NCBI GenBank assembly: GCA_003024175.1
Contig: MDYQ01000011.1
Location: 1-64,000 of the forward strand
DNA length: 64,000 nucleotides
Direction of reading: 5' to 3'
Origin: Planoprotostelium fungivorum
Lineage: Eukaryota; Evosea; Variosea; Cavosteliida; Cavosteliaceae
In this document: positions 1 through 9,047 of the stretch, piece after piece
How the letters are laid out: each line of letters begins with the position of its first letter
Numbering within the stretch: the stretch's first letter is position 1
The notes under the pieces: generated by a model
Seen by the model: the letters and a program-made list of their open reading frames with translations, nothing else
Database searches by the model: none
Told to the model about the DNA's origin: nothing
Position numbers and translations under genes: made by a program

Positions 1-126
1 GGATACCACGCAACATACAAGAGTTCAGAGAAGAGGAAGAGGCGAAGAGCGGAATTGAAGGGGCAGAAGACATCACAGAAGAAGAGGAGAGTGATGGGCA
101 TCATATTCAACAGGCATGGGTATAGT
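1..126 (+). CDS. Possible 3' end of a gene cut by the window edge
   Basis: Two forward frames are open from base 1. One is very basic (Lys/Arg clusters) and stops near 128; the other is acidic (EEEE, TEEEE) and stops at the TAG at 124-126. Either could be a terminal exon. An AATAAA-like signal lies about 300 bp downstream, which is far for this compact genome. I cannot tell which frame is used and recognise no family. Confidence 0.2.
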
Positions 127-817
127 TGAAGGATTCAGAGAAAGCCAACGCCTGAGGAGACCAACAACTCGAATTGTTTTGGCTCATCAGTCTTTCCGCA
201 AGGCAATAAAAAGGCGCACTGTTGTGAGGATCAAGCTCAGAAGTCACGTGATAAAATTGTAGATCGTCGGCATGGAATCTTCCAGTCGGAATTCTATAGT
301 ATCGTGCTACCTTAAATTTCTCCGTTCTCTGCTTCAATACGATGACCATTATCCTACCAAAGGTGTCTAACTGTAAGTGCTATCAGTCGTGAGAACCTTG
401 TCTCATCACTTAGACGTAGTCGGGAAATAAACCCCGTGTTCTCTCTTTTTTGTCAAGTTGGCGTAAGATGACCACCAACTCCCACACACAATTTGTAGTT
501 GCGATAGAATATACCTCATGATATGGTATTATCGATACGGCCTCTGCTTCTCTGGTTTTGTTGTGGTCGTGAGGCGCAATCGCTGGTTGTTGTTGTCTTC
601 TGCTGAGCTGAACAAGGTCATAATGGAGAGTACAGCAATCACCGGAAACTTGATTGCGAGGCCTACCGCTGGTACAACACAAGAAGGAACGCAACCCCCT
701 CAACAGCTCAAAAACCAGAGGCGACGATATTCTGTTTTGCAGTACAGACACTCCTTCTGTCACCCGTGTCTCGGGCACAATTGCGCGAAGATATCATTAT
801 TTCACGCCAGCTCACCA
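127..817. other. Intergenic stretch, no convincing gene
   Basis: Several open frames exist on both strands but none has the exon/intron pattern or composition of the neighbouring genes. A forward AATAAA lies at 426-431 and may end the transcript entering from the left. A forward frame from about 520 runs in phase into the signal peptide of the next gene, but the hydrophobic leader starting at 818 is a far better start. The rest is taken as 3' UTR plus promoter. Confidence 0.4.
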
Positions 818-3489
818 ATGAAGAGGCTGCTTCTCGTCTTCCTCATATTGGTGGCCCATTCCGACGCGTGCGTAGCACCTGCTAGCGTCGGCTTTTCAGA
901 TACCATCCTGCAGAATGCACTTAAACAAGTGATAGTCGTGCTGCCATCTCGCTGAGCTGAAGACAATAGGGAGGAGTCAATTACATATTATCTCTATGCC
1001 AGGACGCGGTGTATTCATTAAATGCTACGATAGAGTTTACTGCTGCTGGTCAAGAGATCTCGACAGATGGATATCCTTCAGGTGACGCTAGAGCTGCGTT
1101 AGTAGTTGCAGGCAGTAGCATCTCGATCGCCATTTCGGGTCATTTGGATGGATTGAAGATCAAAAACATCCAGGTGACTGCTAAGTGACCTTCGACATCA
1201 CTAAAAGTCGAAGGTGAACGGGAATAGACAAGGTCTCGGGAGACTACAAGACGGAGGTGCCAACATTGAGATCGGTGGTAACTCTCGGGGACAAGTGGTG
1301 GATGATATCAGATCTTACGATCCGAGGGGTTGGTCTTGTCTTCATATGACCGAAGGTGATATCGACTGCGGCCATTCCATTCTCATCTTCACAGGTGGTT
1401 GCACGGGAGGTATCATCACGAATAGTCAGTTCGGTCCTGCAGGCTACTCAAATGGGTGAGATGGAGGACGAACATCTCCTGAAGAAACCAGAGAATGGGC
1501 CGACGGCATCTCTCTCGCTTGCGAGAACGCGCTCGTGGCCAACAATGTGATCACCGACGCAACCGATGGGAACATTGTCGTGTTTGGTGCTCCAGGAAGC
1601 AGGGTGATCTCCTGAAAGATCGTGGCGATCGTAACTCATCTTCAGATCACAAACAACACCATCATCGTTGACAGTCGAATTGCTCTGGGAGGAATCAATC
1701 TCGTGGATTATGCACCATATTCTGGAGATTACAGAGCAACTGTCGTGGACAGAAACACCATCTGGGCCAAGGGTGAAGATTCATCACAACAGATCTGTTG
1801 TGATGAATCACGACGGATCATGATGAGCTGACAGATCACAGGAGCCCAAATCAAGGTGGCCATTGCAGTGGGAACTCGAGTCTGGGGAGACAGATCAGGA
1901 AACAATAATTACGGAGGAGCGGTGATCAACAACCTGATCAAAGGAGACTTCTTGGCCTACGGTGTCGCTGTGTCGGGTGTCAACAATTTTACCGTCACGA
2001 ACAACACCTTCCAAGGATCTTTCTCCGGTAGCAAGTGTGTATCTCTGATTTTCTCGTCTCACCTGTACAGTGCAGGATGTAATTTACATTCCACCCTCAA
2101 TGCACAACCCACGGCAATGTTGTACGACCCATCATGGGTATTCAATTCTGCACTTCAATCAGGTTACATCAAGGGACAGTGAGTCAACGCAGAATCATAT
2201 CTCCTGAAACGTGACAGAGCTGACGGGTGCATCTGCATCCAACCTGGAATATCCCCTTCGATCACTTTCTTGGCGGGACAATTCAGTCTCTCCTCCGGTC
2301 AATCGTTACAGATGGATGGCTCCAACTTTACACTGCAAGACAACTGTAATCTCGTGGCTCGTGATACCAACGGTGAGAAGGCAAAGGCGATAAATTCTGA
2401 ATATCATCAGGAAAGGCAATGTGGGCCAGTGGTACGCAAGGATACAGTGGAGAATGTACCGTCAACTTCCGAGATGATGGTCGTTTGGTCATCTCCGATC
2501 TCGGACAGGTGGGAAACGGTTCGTCTCGCTCAGGTTGAGAGAGAGCAGGACATCTGGGTATTCCCCAATTACACCGGAGATCTCACTGGAGGGAGAATCA
2601 CCTTCTCCTCTCAAGAATCCTACGTCACTATCATCGACAGTACGGGGAACATCGTGTACGCCACAGAATATACCTTCCCTGGCTTCGAATTGTACACACC
2701 CAGCTTCGTGCATCAATTGGGGACAGATGGAACGAGCTATTACCTCACCATCAACTCGAATGGTACCATAACGGTGTCGACAGGTGCTCCTGGTTTCGGT
2801 GGAAATGTCCTGTGGGCCTCGCAGAACTTCCGGCCCGGTAATTGCAGCCAAACATCTCAGTGCTTCCTCACCTTGCAGCCAGGTGAGTCGTTTCTGTTCG
2901 ATCAGATGACTCACGAATGTAGGGGATGGTAATTTAGTGCTATACAACTCCACGTACACTGCATTCTGGGCTTCTGGTACTGGCTCTTCATTCGCTACCG
3001 CAGTCCGATTCAATTCCTTCCAGGTGATTGAATCGATGTATTCTGATGTCTTTCCCTAACGATGACAGCCGTATCTGGAGACACTCAATGCCACTGGATG
3101 GACTCAAGTTGCCAGCAGTGATTCATGTTCGGCAAACAAGCCGTGTAAAAACGGCCTAATATGCAATGGAGCATAGTGAGAGGATATTTGTCCTCGCGAG
3201 AGACTGACGACATTTTAGTTGCGGCTCGCAAGCTTGGGCCAGTGGAGATGCCTACAAGCTCGGGCCTGTCGCCGATTTCACAAATGCTCTAACGAGATCG
3301 ACCTTCACCACCAGTGGAGCATCGAGCGATAGCACCGCATCTACATCTAGCACCGTATCTGTACCTGTGTCCACTACGAGCACCACCAATCCTGTGTTGA
3401 CTGCGAGCACCACCACTCCCGTATTGGCCGGCGACGCTGCCACTCTCGTCTCTTCCTTCTTCCTTCTTGGCCTCTTCCTCTTCTGCTAG
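818..3489 (+). CDS. Secreted, GPI-anchored beta-helix protein with B-lectin-like repeats
   Basis: The start gives a clear signal peptide (MKRLLLVFLILVAHSDAC). After several short introns the middle shows Asn-ladder repeats of the kind that build parallel beta-helices (ITNNTI, VDRNTI, VTNNTF), as in pectate-lyase-like proteins. Around 2270-2500 come bulb-type lectin repeats: QDNCNLVARDT followed by WASGTQGYS and FRDDGRLVISD, which approximate the QxDxNxVxY mannose-binding consensus but with changed positions. A Cys-rich piece (KPCKNGLICNG) follows. The last about 60 residues are Ser/Thr-rich and end in a hydrophobic tail (SSFFLLGLFLFC), a typical GPI-attachment signal. It is therefore probably a surface glycoprotein that binds or cleaves polysaccharide; no catalytic site was identified. 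An AATAAA follows at 3511-3516. The internal exon joins are approximate. Confidence 0.72.
1778..1809. repeat. Perfect 32-bp palindrome inside an intron
   Basis: Two 16-bp arms (GATTCATCACAACAGA and its exact reverse complement) meet at AGATCT with no loop. It sits in the intron at about 1773-1841 of the beta-helix/lectin gene and makes up nearly half of it. It would form a strong hairpin in the pre-mRNA. Confidence 0.9.
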
Positions 3490-3530
3490 AGGAGAATGTA
3501 ACATCATTATAATAAACCGGTGAGGAAGAT

Positions 3531-5442
3531 CTATTCGTCGACCAGATTGTGCTTCAAACCCTCCAACCTCTCCTCTTCTTCTCTCCTCTTTACAGAGATC
3601 CTCTCGTCATCATCCACCGTCTGATAGTCGCTCAATCGAGCATAGTTCACTTCGTAGATTCCCTTCGTCAGGCTTCCCTTCACCATCCTCTGCTCTCGTT
3701 CAGTTTCGTTCGCAGGGAACAACGATCACGTGAAACTCGGCATCCCAGACGATCTCGTGAGGGAGATAAGACCATCTTCCCTCCACGTTCATCGATATCG
3801 CCTCGTCCACACCATCCAACACCACGATGATCTGTCTCCCTTCAGCGTGGAGTCCATTTACTCTCTCACCTCAAACAGATTGTCTGGATCCTCGTTCAGA
3901 TCAGACTCTTGGAGGTGGTAGAGAGGACTGCCGGGTCTCAATGTGTGGGTGACGGTCCACGGGAGAGCCAGATGGGGTAATGCGAATCCGAGCGTCTTTG
4001 CTCTTCCCACCTGTTCCTCTTCACTCTTCTCTCTTCCTTCAGATGCTCACCTGGTTGTTCAATTCAAAGTCCAATTCGTGCATGACCTGACGAAAGATGA
4101 GCCTTCTATTCATGATTCGAGATGATGAAGAGAGTGATGGATCTGAGATGAGGAGAGTGATGGATCTGAGATGATGAAGAGAAGAGTACCTCCTTGACGC
4201 GGGATCTGGGAGGAATGACTCCGTTGTTGTCCCTCTTCAATTGAGCCACTGTCCGTCCGTCCTCACTCTCCTTCCTCAACAGGTAAACTCTCAACGCAGG
4301 ATCCGTCAACATCGATTTCCTGTCCTCATGTCAATTCCAATTCATTTAAATCTATTTTAAATTCCATTCTGAGCTATGAATCTATCATGAGAGATGAGAG
4401 TACCTTGTATTTGCCACTCTCAACGTCAGCACGGGATATCTTCCCACCACAATTCTTCCGTTATCGATCGATTGATTGGGCTCACAGAACCAATGACGCG
4501 ATACCTACCTTCTGTCATTCTCCACCATTGTTCATCATTCATCATGATCATGATCATGATCATGATCATCGTCACGAGATTCTTCACCTGGTTGATCACG
4601 GCCACCTCGGAGAATAAAATTCTTCTGACCAACCTCGTGGGTCTCGCGATCTTTGTCACCACGGTAGCTGCAGCTGTGTCAATCCAGTGAAGATGAACCG
4701 ATCATTACCCGTCAGGACAGCGCTATAAATAAACCCTAAGAAGGCCTCCAGTACAACGATACCCTGTTGTGTGTGAGAAACAGAACGAAGGTGAAAGATG
4801 AAGAATTGAATGAGTGACCTGAGCGTAGGTGGAATTTGGGGACAGAGGAGAACCGAAACCAATGGTGGACAGGGTCTGTACGGATAGACAGAAACACTTG
4901 TAGAACTTGAGGAGAGAAGGATCGTCTTCTGCTATACCCGATATCCCAAAATAATCTGTTCCTCTTCAATCAATACCGACATCATCAAATGTGACAATGA
5001 TCACATCATACCACAAGATGGAACCTCACCTGCGTAGAATAGAACTCCGAATACAATGTGAGTGAGGATGAATGCCAAGAGGAAACCGATAAGCAACTTC
5101 CACCAGGACTGATCTAGCATGGTATGATACCAACTTTTCAGTTGGCTCATCGTGGGGGTCCCGTGTCTAGACTGTTTAAGTATTTGCTTAGTTTCCCGAC
5201 TGATCTGCATGTCACCTCTCCAACATAACTTTGTGTTCATCTCTAGATATCAATCGAAGAAATCTCTTCCTATGTCTGGAAGATCCACGAGTAAAGTTTC
5301 CCTCATTCCGAAGGAGTTGCTCTTCCTCTTCTTCTTCATCATAGTTCGAAATGGTCTTTCTGAACTTGTTGAATTTGTGATTATTGGGTTTCATCTGTTG
5401 AGATGAGTCTATGCTGGTCAATATGTAATCGCTGCTGGACAT
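3531..5442 (-). CDS. Inward-rectifier (Kir-type) potassium channel
   Basis: Two-transmembrane potassium channel of the Kir family. An acidic N-terminus (EEEEEE) leads through a 49-nt intron to a slide-helix and first membrane segment (SWWKLLIGFLLAFILTHIVF). The pore reads SVQTLSTIGFG, with the TIGFG selectivity filter intact, followed by the second membrane helix. The cytoplasmic domain has RPTRLVRRILFSEVAV, YPVLTLRVANTR and, near the end, IIVVLDGVDEAIS with SYLPHEIVWDAEF, which match the conserved beta-sheet of Kir C-termini. The protein ends EGLKHNLVDE. It should pass K+ across the plasma membrane or an endomembrane; gating by PIP2 is known for the family but not shown here. One intron carries a CATGAT repeat. 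The start codon is the first ATG of a long open exon. Confidence 0.85.
4543..4569. repeat. CATGAT hexanucleotide repeat
   Basis: Four and a half tandem copies of CATGAT, placed in an intron of the Kir channel gene. Simple-sequence repeat without coding role. Confidence 0.85.
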
Positions 5443-5585
5443 GCACCCTCTCCTCCCCTCATCAAAATACTAATCGCTCGAGGAAAATTATATCCGACGT
5501 CAATAAGCGCGGTAACTGCACATCAGAGACAACAAGGAGTGAAAAGTATTCTTGGTGAGAGCGCTCTCAAATGTTCAGAGATGAA

Positions 5586-6028
5586 CTATTGAGACGACTT
5601 TATCAGATCTTCAATCTTCTGGTCATTCAGCAGCTCTCCCTCTTCCAATCTCTTCACTGGGCTTCCCTATTGAGTGTGAGTCGTCTGACTTCACCTTGTT
5701 TCCTCACATTCTTCCATGCTAATAGTGTGGGGACGCACTTGAGTTGTACTTGTGCATTCTTTCGGTATGGATACTCTGAATTACCTCTGTATTCAGATCT
5801 CTCTACGGTGGCGGTGATCAGCGTGACATCCTTTCCCTCAAAAACTTTCTTCACATGTGGCTCAGCTTGGTACGTCAGAGAATATGAAATCATTCGGAGC
5901 CTACCTGCAGTGCAATCGGGGCACCATGAGCCATAGAAGAGTGTATAAACCGGCTTTGCTTGACTTAAATGAGTCGATAATGTGCCTTCAAATTCAGAAG
6001 TGTTAGTGATAGACACGTTGTTGACCAT
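5586..6028 (-). CDS. TXNDC17/TRP14-like thioredoxin-fold protein
   Basis: A small thioredoxin-fold protein of roughly 120 residues. After the first exon comes FYGSWCPDCTAAEPHVKK, which carries the WCPDC active site typical of TXNDC17 (TRP14) rather than the WCGPC of classical thioredoxins. Downstream are CVPTLLAWKN, which contains the conserved cis-Pro region, and a C-terminus RLEEGELLNDQKIEDLIKSS. Known members reduce selected small disulfides in the cytosol with thioredoxin reductase and do not replace thioredoxin. At least two introns are needed (donors GTAGGC and GTGAGG). The ATG at 6028 is used; a longer frame to 6070 would need a GTG start. Confidence 0.82.
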
Positions 6029-6150
6029 GTTGTTGGGTTTATTCGTGGGGTGTGCGAACGATGACGACACAAATGCTTGATGAGCGTTGTAGCGGCTCGA
6101 AATTTTCGTTTGTTTTGTGAGAACCCAGACGGAACGATCATCTTGGAGTG

Positions 6151-6777
6151 ATGCCGCGCAGGGAGAACAAGGAGAAGGTGGAAATACCTACGGTAGAAGA
6201 GACAGTGGTACCAGATGTCCAGAGTGATGATGAGCCAGAGGCAATCTCTATCAGTACCGCAAAGACGAAGGCTATAGAACAGAGAAAACTAGAGAGGGAT
6301 TCGAGTAAAAGGTGAGTGATTGTCAAATGATGCTCTTTTGTGATGATTCCTTAGTATCGAGGATAAACGAAAAGGGTGGCGAAAGGAACAGAACGAACGT
6401 AATGTTGCCAATGCTCAAAAGAGGAAATACACAGAAGAAGACGATGAAGATGAAGAAGATGATGACATCTTTGGGCTGCCAGAGACAACACCAACAGCGA
6501 CCACTAAAAAGCCAAAGAAGATCCACTACAAGAACATCGAGGTCGCAGTGCTGAAACCAACGAGAAAGGTGATCTGATGCTGCGTCGTGGATCGAGATTC
6601 TGACGATGAAAGATCCGATCAGAGACGGAGGAGTACCAAAAGCAGGCTGCACAGAAATGCTTCGAGTTTTTGGATCAATCGATGAACAAGGGCAAACAGC
6701 GAGTGCACCCAACTAACATGGCCGAATACAAGAACATCAAGCCACAATCAGTTTTCGTCAAGAACAAGAATAAATGA
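6151..6777 (+). CDS. Small basic/acidic nuclear-type protein, possibly nucleolar
   Basis: Three exons. The N-terminus is charged; the middle has a long acidic run (EEDDEDEEDDDIFGLPE) followed by a Lys-rich patch (KKPKKIHYKN). The last exon reads ETEEYQKQAAQKCFEFLDQS and ends in a basic Asn/Lys tail. This layout, with acidic middle and a conserved basic C-terminal helix, recalls UTP16/NOL7 type nucleolar proteins, but the likeness is only general and no diagnostic motif is present. It begins about 120 bp from the divergent TXNDC17-like gene, so a shared promoter is likely. Confidence 0.55.
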
Positions 6778-6962
6778 ACAGAGTTTTGATTTCATCATCG
6801 TTGGGTTTCACGTGTACGTCCATCGAGGTGAAAGACTCAGGCTGAGGTCAAGTTCGCGCCGATTTTCCTGAACGCCAGTTCCTCGAAATGTGACGTTTAG
6901 TTGAAATGTAGACTTCTTCGCTTGTGGAAGCCACACAACCCACATCACCAGACAACAAACAG

Positions 6963-7226
6963 ATGTATCACCACCACTATCCTCACGGGTGCCCTCCAAC
7001 GGTATATACCACAGAGACGTTCTATTCAACACCGTCTTATGCTCCGCCCATCGTCTATGCGGCACCACCGATGGTATATCCTCCTCCTCCCGCTCCGATC
7101 GTGTACACACAACCACCCATGTTCTGCCCCCCTCCAGTGCTCATGCCTACCGTGTATCCCACCACAGTCACCTACGAGTCTTACTGTCCTCCCTCCAGTT
7201 ATGTTCATCACCATCACCATTGCTGA
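6963..7226 (+). CDS. Short Pro/Tyr-rich protein
   Basis: An open frame of about 87 residues made mainly of Pro, Tyr, Val, Thr and His, with runs such as PPIVYAAPPMVYPPPPAPIV and a His-rich end (YVHHHHHC). Such low-complexity Pro/Tyr proteins are often structural or phase-separating, but no family can be named. The frame stays open upstream to 6924, where only a GTG is available, so an upstream exon is possible. AATAAA follows about 20 bp after the stop. Confidence 0.5.
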   Translation: MYHHHYPHGCPPTVYTTETFYSTPSYAPPIVYAAPPMVYPPPPAPIVYTQPPMFCPPPVLMPTVYPTTVTYESYCPPSSYVHHHHHC

Positions 7227-7312
7227 ACGGACGTTGTCTATTAATAAATAGATGCCTGTGATGCACATCACATGATGTCTAAAAGGGCCATCAACAGGTT
7301 TTATTCTTGCGT

Positions 7313-7324
7313 AAACCCTAAACC
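7313..7324. promoter_or_regulatory. Telo-box-like motif AAACCCTAAACC (copy 1)
   Basis: Exact 12-mer repeated at 8385-8396. In plants AAACCCTAA promoter elements bind telobox proteins upstream of translation-related genes; whether that holds here is unknown. This copy lies in the gap between the Pro/Tyr gene and the next small gene, about 170 bp upstream of the latter. Confidence 0.45.
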
Positions 7325-7493
7325 TTCCAACATTTACAGATCGGAAAGCGTCCACATAAGGATCGGCCTTACCCCTCTGACTGGGCCCTCACCCTCAGAT
7401 TGGAGGAAGATACCACAGATACACACGTAGATCCCTCTCCATCCGTTTCCGTCCACCCGCCTCTCATTTATAAAGACGCACACCACCAATAAC

Positions 7494-7703
7494 ATGATGA
7501 AGAGCCGCGAGTTGATGAGGAGCCTGATCGTTGAGACCAAAATGTCACCAGTGAATCCGAACCAGCTGATCTCCGGCATCAACAAGATGAGAGTGTCCGG
7601 TGGTGACAAGAAAGATAAGGCATTGAAGGCTCTCCACAAACACGTGAAGAGGATGAACACACTGCAGACGATCCACCCACTATTTCAATGCGACGAGGAG
7701 TGA
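7494..7703 (+). CDS. Small basic hypothetical protein
   Basis: A 69-residue Lys-rich open frame (KKDKALKALHKHVKRM) with codon choice typical of the window's genes. A TATAAA at 7469-7474 lies just upstream of the ATG. The stop TGA may instead be part of a GTGAG splice donor: splicing to an AG near 7770 would keep the frame open towards the next gene. On the opposite strand a hydrophobic frame ending at 7334, followed by an AATAAA on that strand, competes with this call; I think that frame is an antisense echo of the Lys-rich one, but the case is not closed. Confidence 0.42.
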   Translation: MMKSRELMRSLIVETKMSPVNPNQLISGINKMRVSGGDKKDKALKALHKHVKRMNTLQTIHPLFQCDEE

Positions 7704-7897
7704 GCTCTGCAGACACGATGTGAATATCGATGGTACATACATCTGGTGTGAACGTGATGGACGCCACCAGAAATTACACCGATGTCATCGGGTCGGGGGT
7801 GCTTGTGTCATCACGAAAAGGACTCACCTGGTGAAGAGATCTGCCGAGATCGAGAGAGATGTATAAACAGAGACCGATTCGTTAGATTCGTTTATGT

Positions 7898-8237
7898 TCA
7901 GTTGGACTTCTTTCCGTTGCTGCTGGCAGCCTGGAGTCTGTCGTTGTAGCGGTGGAAGACCTCGGCGACTCTCTTGGCGACGTACTCGACGCGAGCGGAG
8001 AAGCTGTCGAGGATCTCTCTGGGTGGGAGTCCAAGGAAGTAGCAGACGACACCGAGGGCGTATGCGAAGACTCTGAGATTCAGTTCGACCCAGAAGCGGG
8101 TGACGGTCTTCGTGATGGACCAGGCGAAAAAGAGGGGAGTGAAGAAGAGGGCCACCTGTCGAACAATCAGTACGAGAATGGACGAGAAGGAAGAGAGAGA
8201 CGCACGAGGTGGGCGAATTGGTTCTGAGTGGTGGCCA
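7898..8237 (-). CDS. Small membrane-associated protein, unknown function
   Basis: Two exons joined across a 50-nt intron give about 96 residues: MATTQNQFAHL, then a hydrophobic stretch (VALFFTPLFFAWSIT), a second one (LRVFAYALGVVCYFLGL), and an amphipathic C-terminal helix rich in Arg/Glu ending NGKKSN. Two membrane passes with a cytoplasmic tail fit. Not recognised. The telo-box copy at 8385-8396 lies 148 bp upstream of its start. Confidence 0.6.
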
Positions 8238-9047
8238 TGTTGATGTTGGTGTTTAGCTTCTGCTTGTTGAAGATTTGGTTTGTGGTTGAATGTGTAAAGG
8301 AAAGAGGAGAGGGAAGGGAGAACGCAGAGATTCCCGTTGCTGTGCCGGGAAACCCAGGAATTCTGGGATTACCCGTGTCCCCTTAAACCCTAAACCACTC
8401 TTTCTCACCTTTATCCTCGACTTGTAGAAAATTAGGCCTACACCTCACCGTTTGTGGACGGCTCAGATGAGACTGTGATGCTCGGTGTATTCTACTCTGT
8501 TTAGAGAGCGTGGATACACGTCTGTGAGCTGGGAACTGCAGACACACACACACCAAGAACGTCTTCCTGGAATTTCGGCTGAGAGTTGCCGCCCTATAAG
8601 TCAGACGCCGTCGAACATCTTCCACAGCCGATTGGATGTGTAGAGTCTCCGTGATGTTGAATCGAATAGTTCACGTACAGTGGTGAAAAGAGTAGAGGAT
8701 CTTCAAAGAATGCATTTTCTTTATTTCGGCTCATCTCAAGTGTAATGGTGTGAAAACACCTCCCCTCACGGAAGCTCAGGATCACTTTCTCTAATCATTG
8801 CCATTTCGAAAAAGATCTGCGCTCAGATGAACTTCTCATAATCTCACGGCTAATGGAGGGGAGATCGAACCCATCGTGTGAACAATGTGGCGTTCTTCGA
8901 CCCTCCATCCGCCTCGAATCGGCATTTTCGTCTTCACTGCGCTCCTTTTCTGATGTGATGATGATCCGTTTCAGTTCAATAAAACCTGATCTTTAGAGAT
9001 CTTTGGAGTGACCTCCATGCGAGAGAGAATTCTCTATTCTCTATTGA
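8238..9047. other. Intergenic stretch with weak minus-strand frames
   Basis: No confident gene. The minus strand carries two donor-like GTGAG sites near 8400-8455 and an Arg-rich open frame up to about 8625, but that frame lacks an ATG. A short forward frame (MWRSSTLHPP) ends at about 8954 and is followed by CAATAAAACC, so a short transcript end may lie here. The remainder is the promoter of the MORN/RING gene. Confidence 0.35.
8385..8396. promoter_or_regulatory. Telo-box-like motif AAACCCTAAACC (copy 2)
   Basis: Identical to the copy at 7313-7324 and in the same orientation. It lies 148 bp upstream of the small membrane protein read on the minus strand. A regulatory role is inferred only from its similarity to plant telo-boxes. 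Confidence 0.45.

Noticed and set aside
4543-4569. CATGAT repeat as a coding Met/Ile stretch (MIMIMI)
   Set aside because: The open frame is accidental; joining the flanking Kir exons restores the conserved cytoplasmic domain and places the repeat in an intron.
4731-4739. AAACCCTAA, a further telo-box-like match
   Set aside because: It lies inside a Kir channel exon where it codes for conserved residues (LGFIYS on the minus strand), so it is not evidence for regulation.
8383-8625. Arg-rich minus-strand frame resembling a mitochondrial leader
   Set aside because: There is no ATG in frame and the frame runs through a telo-box and donor-like sites without a consistent exon structure.
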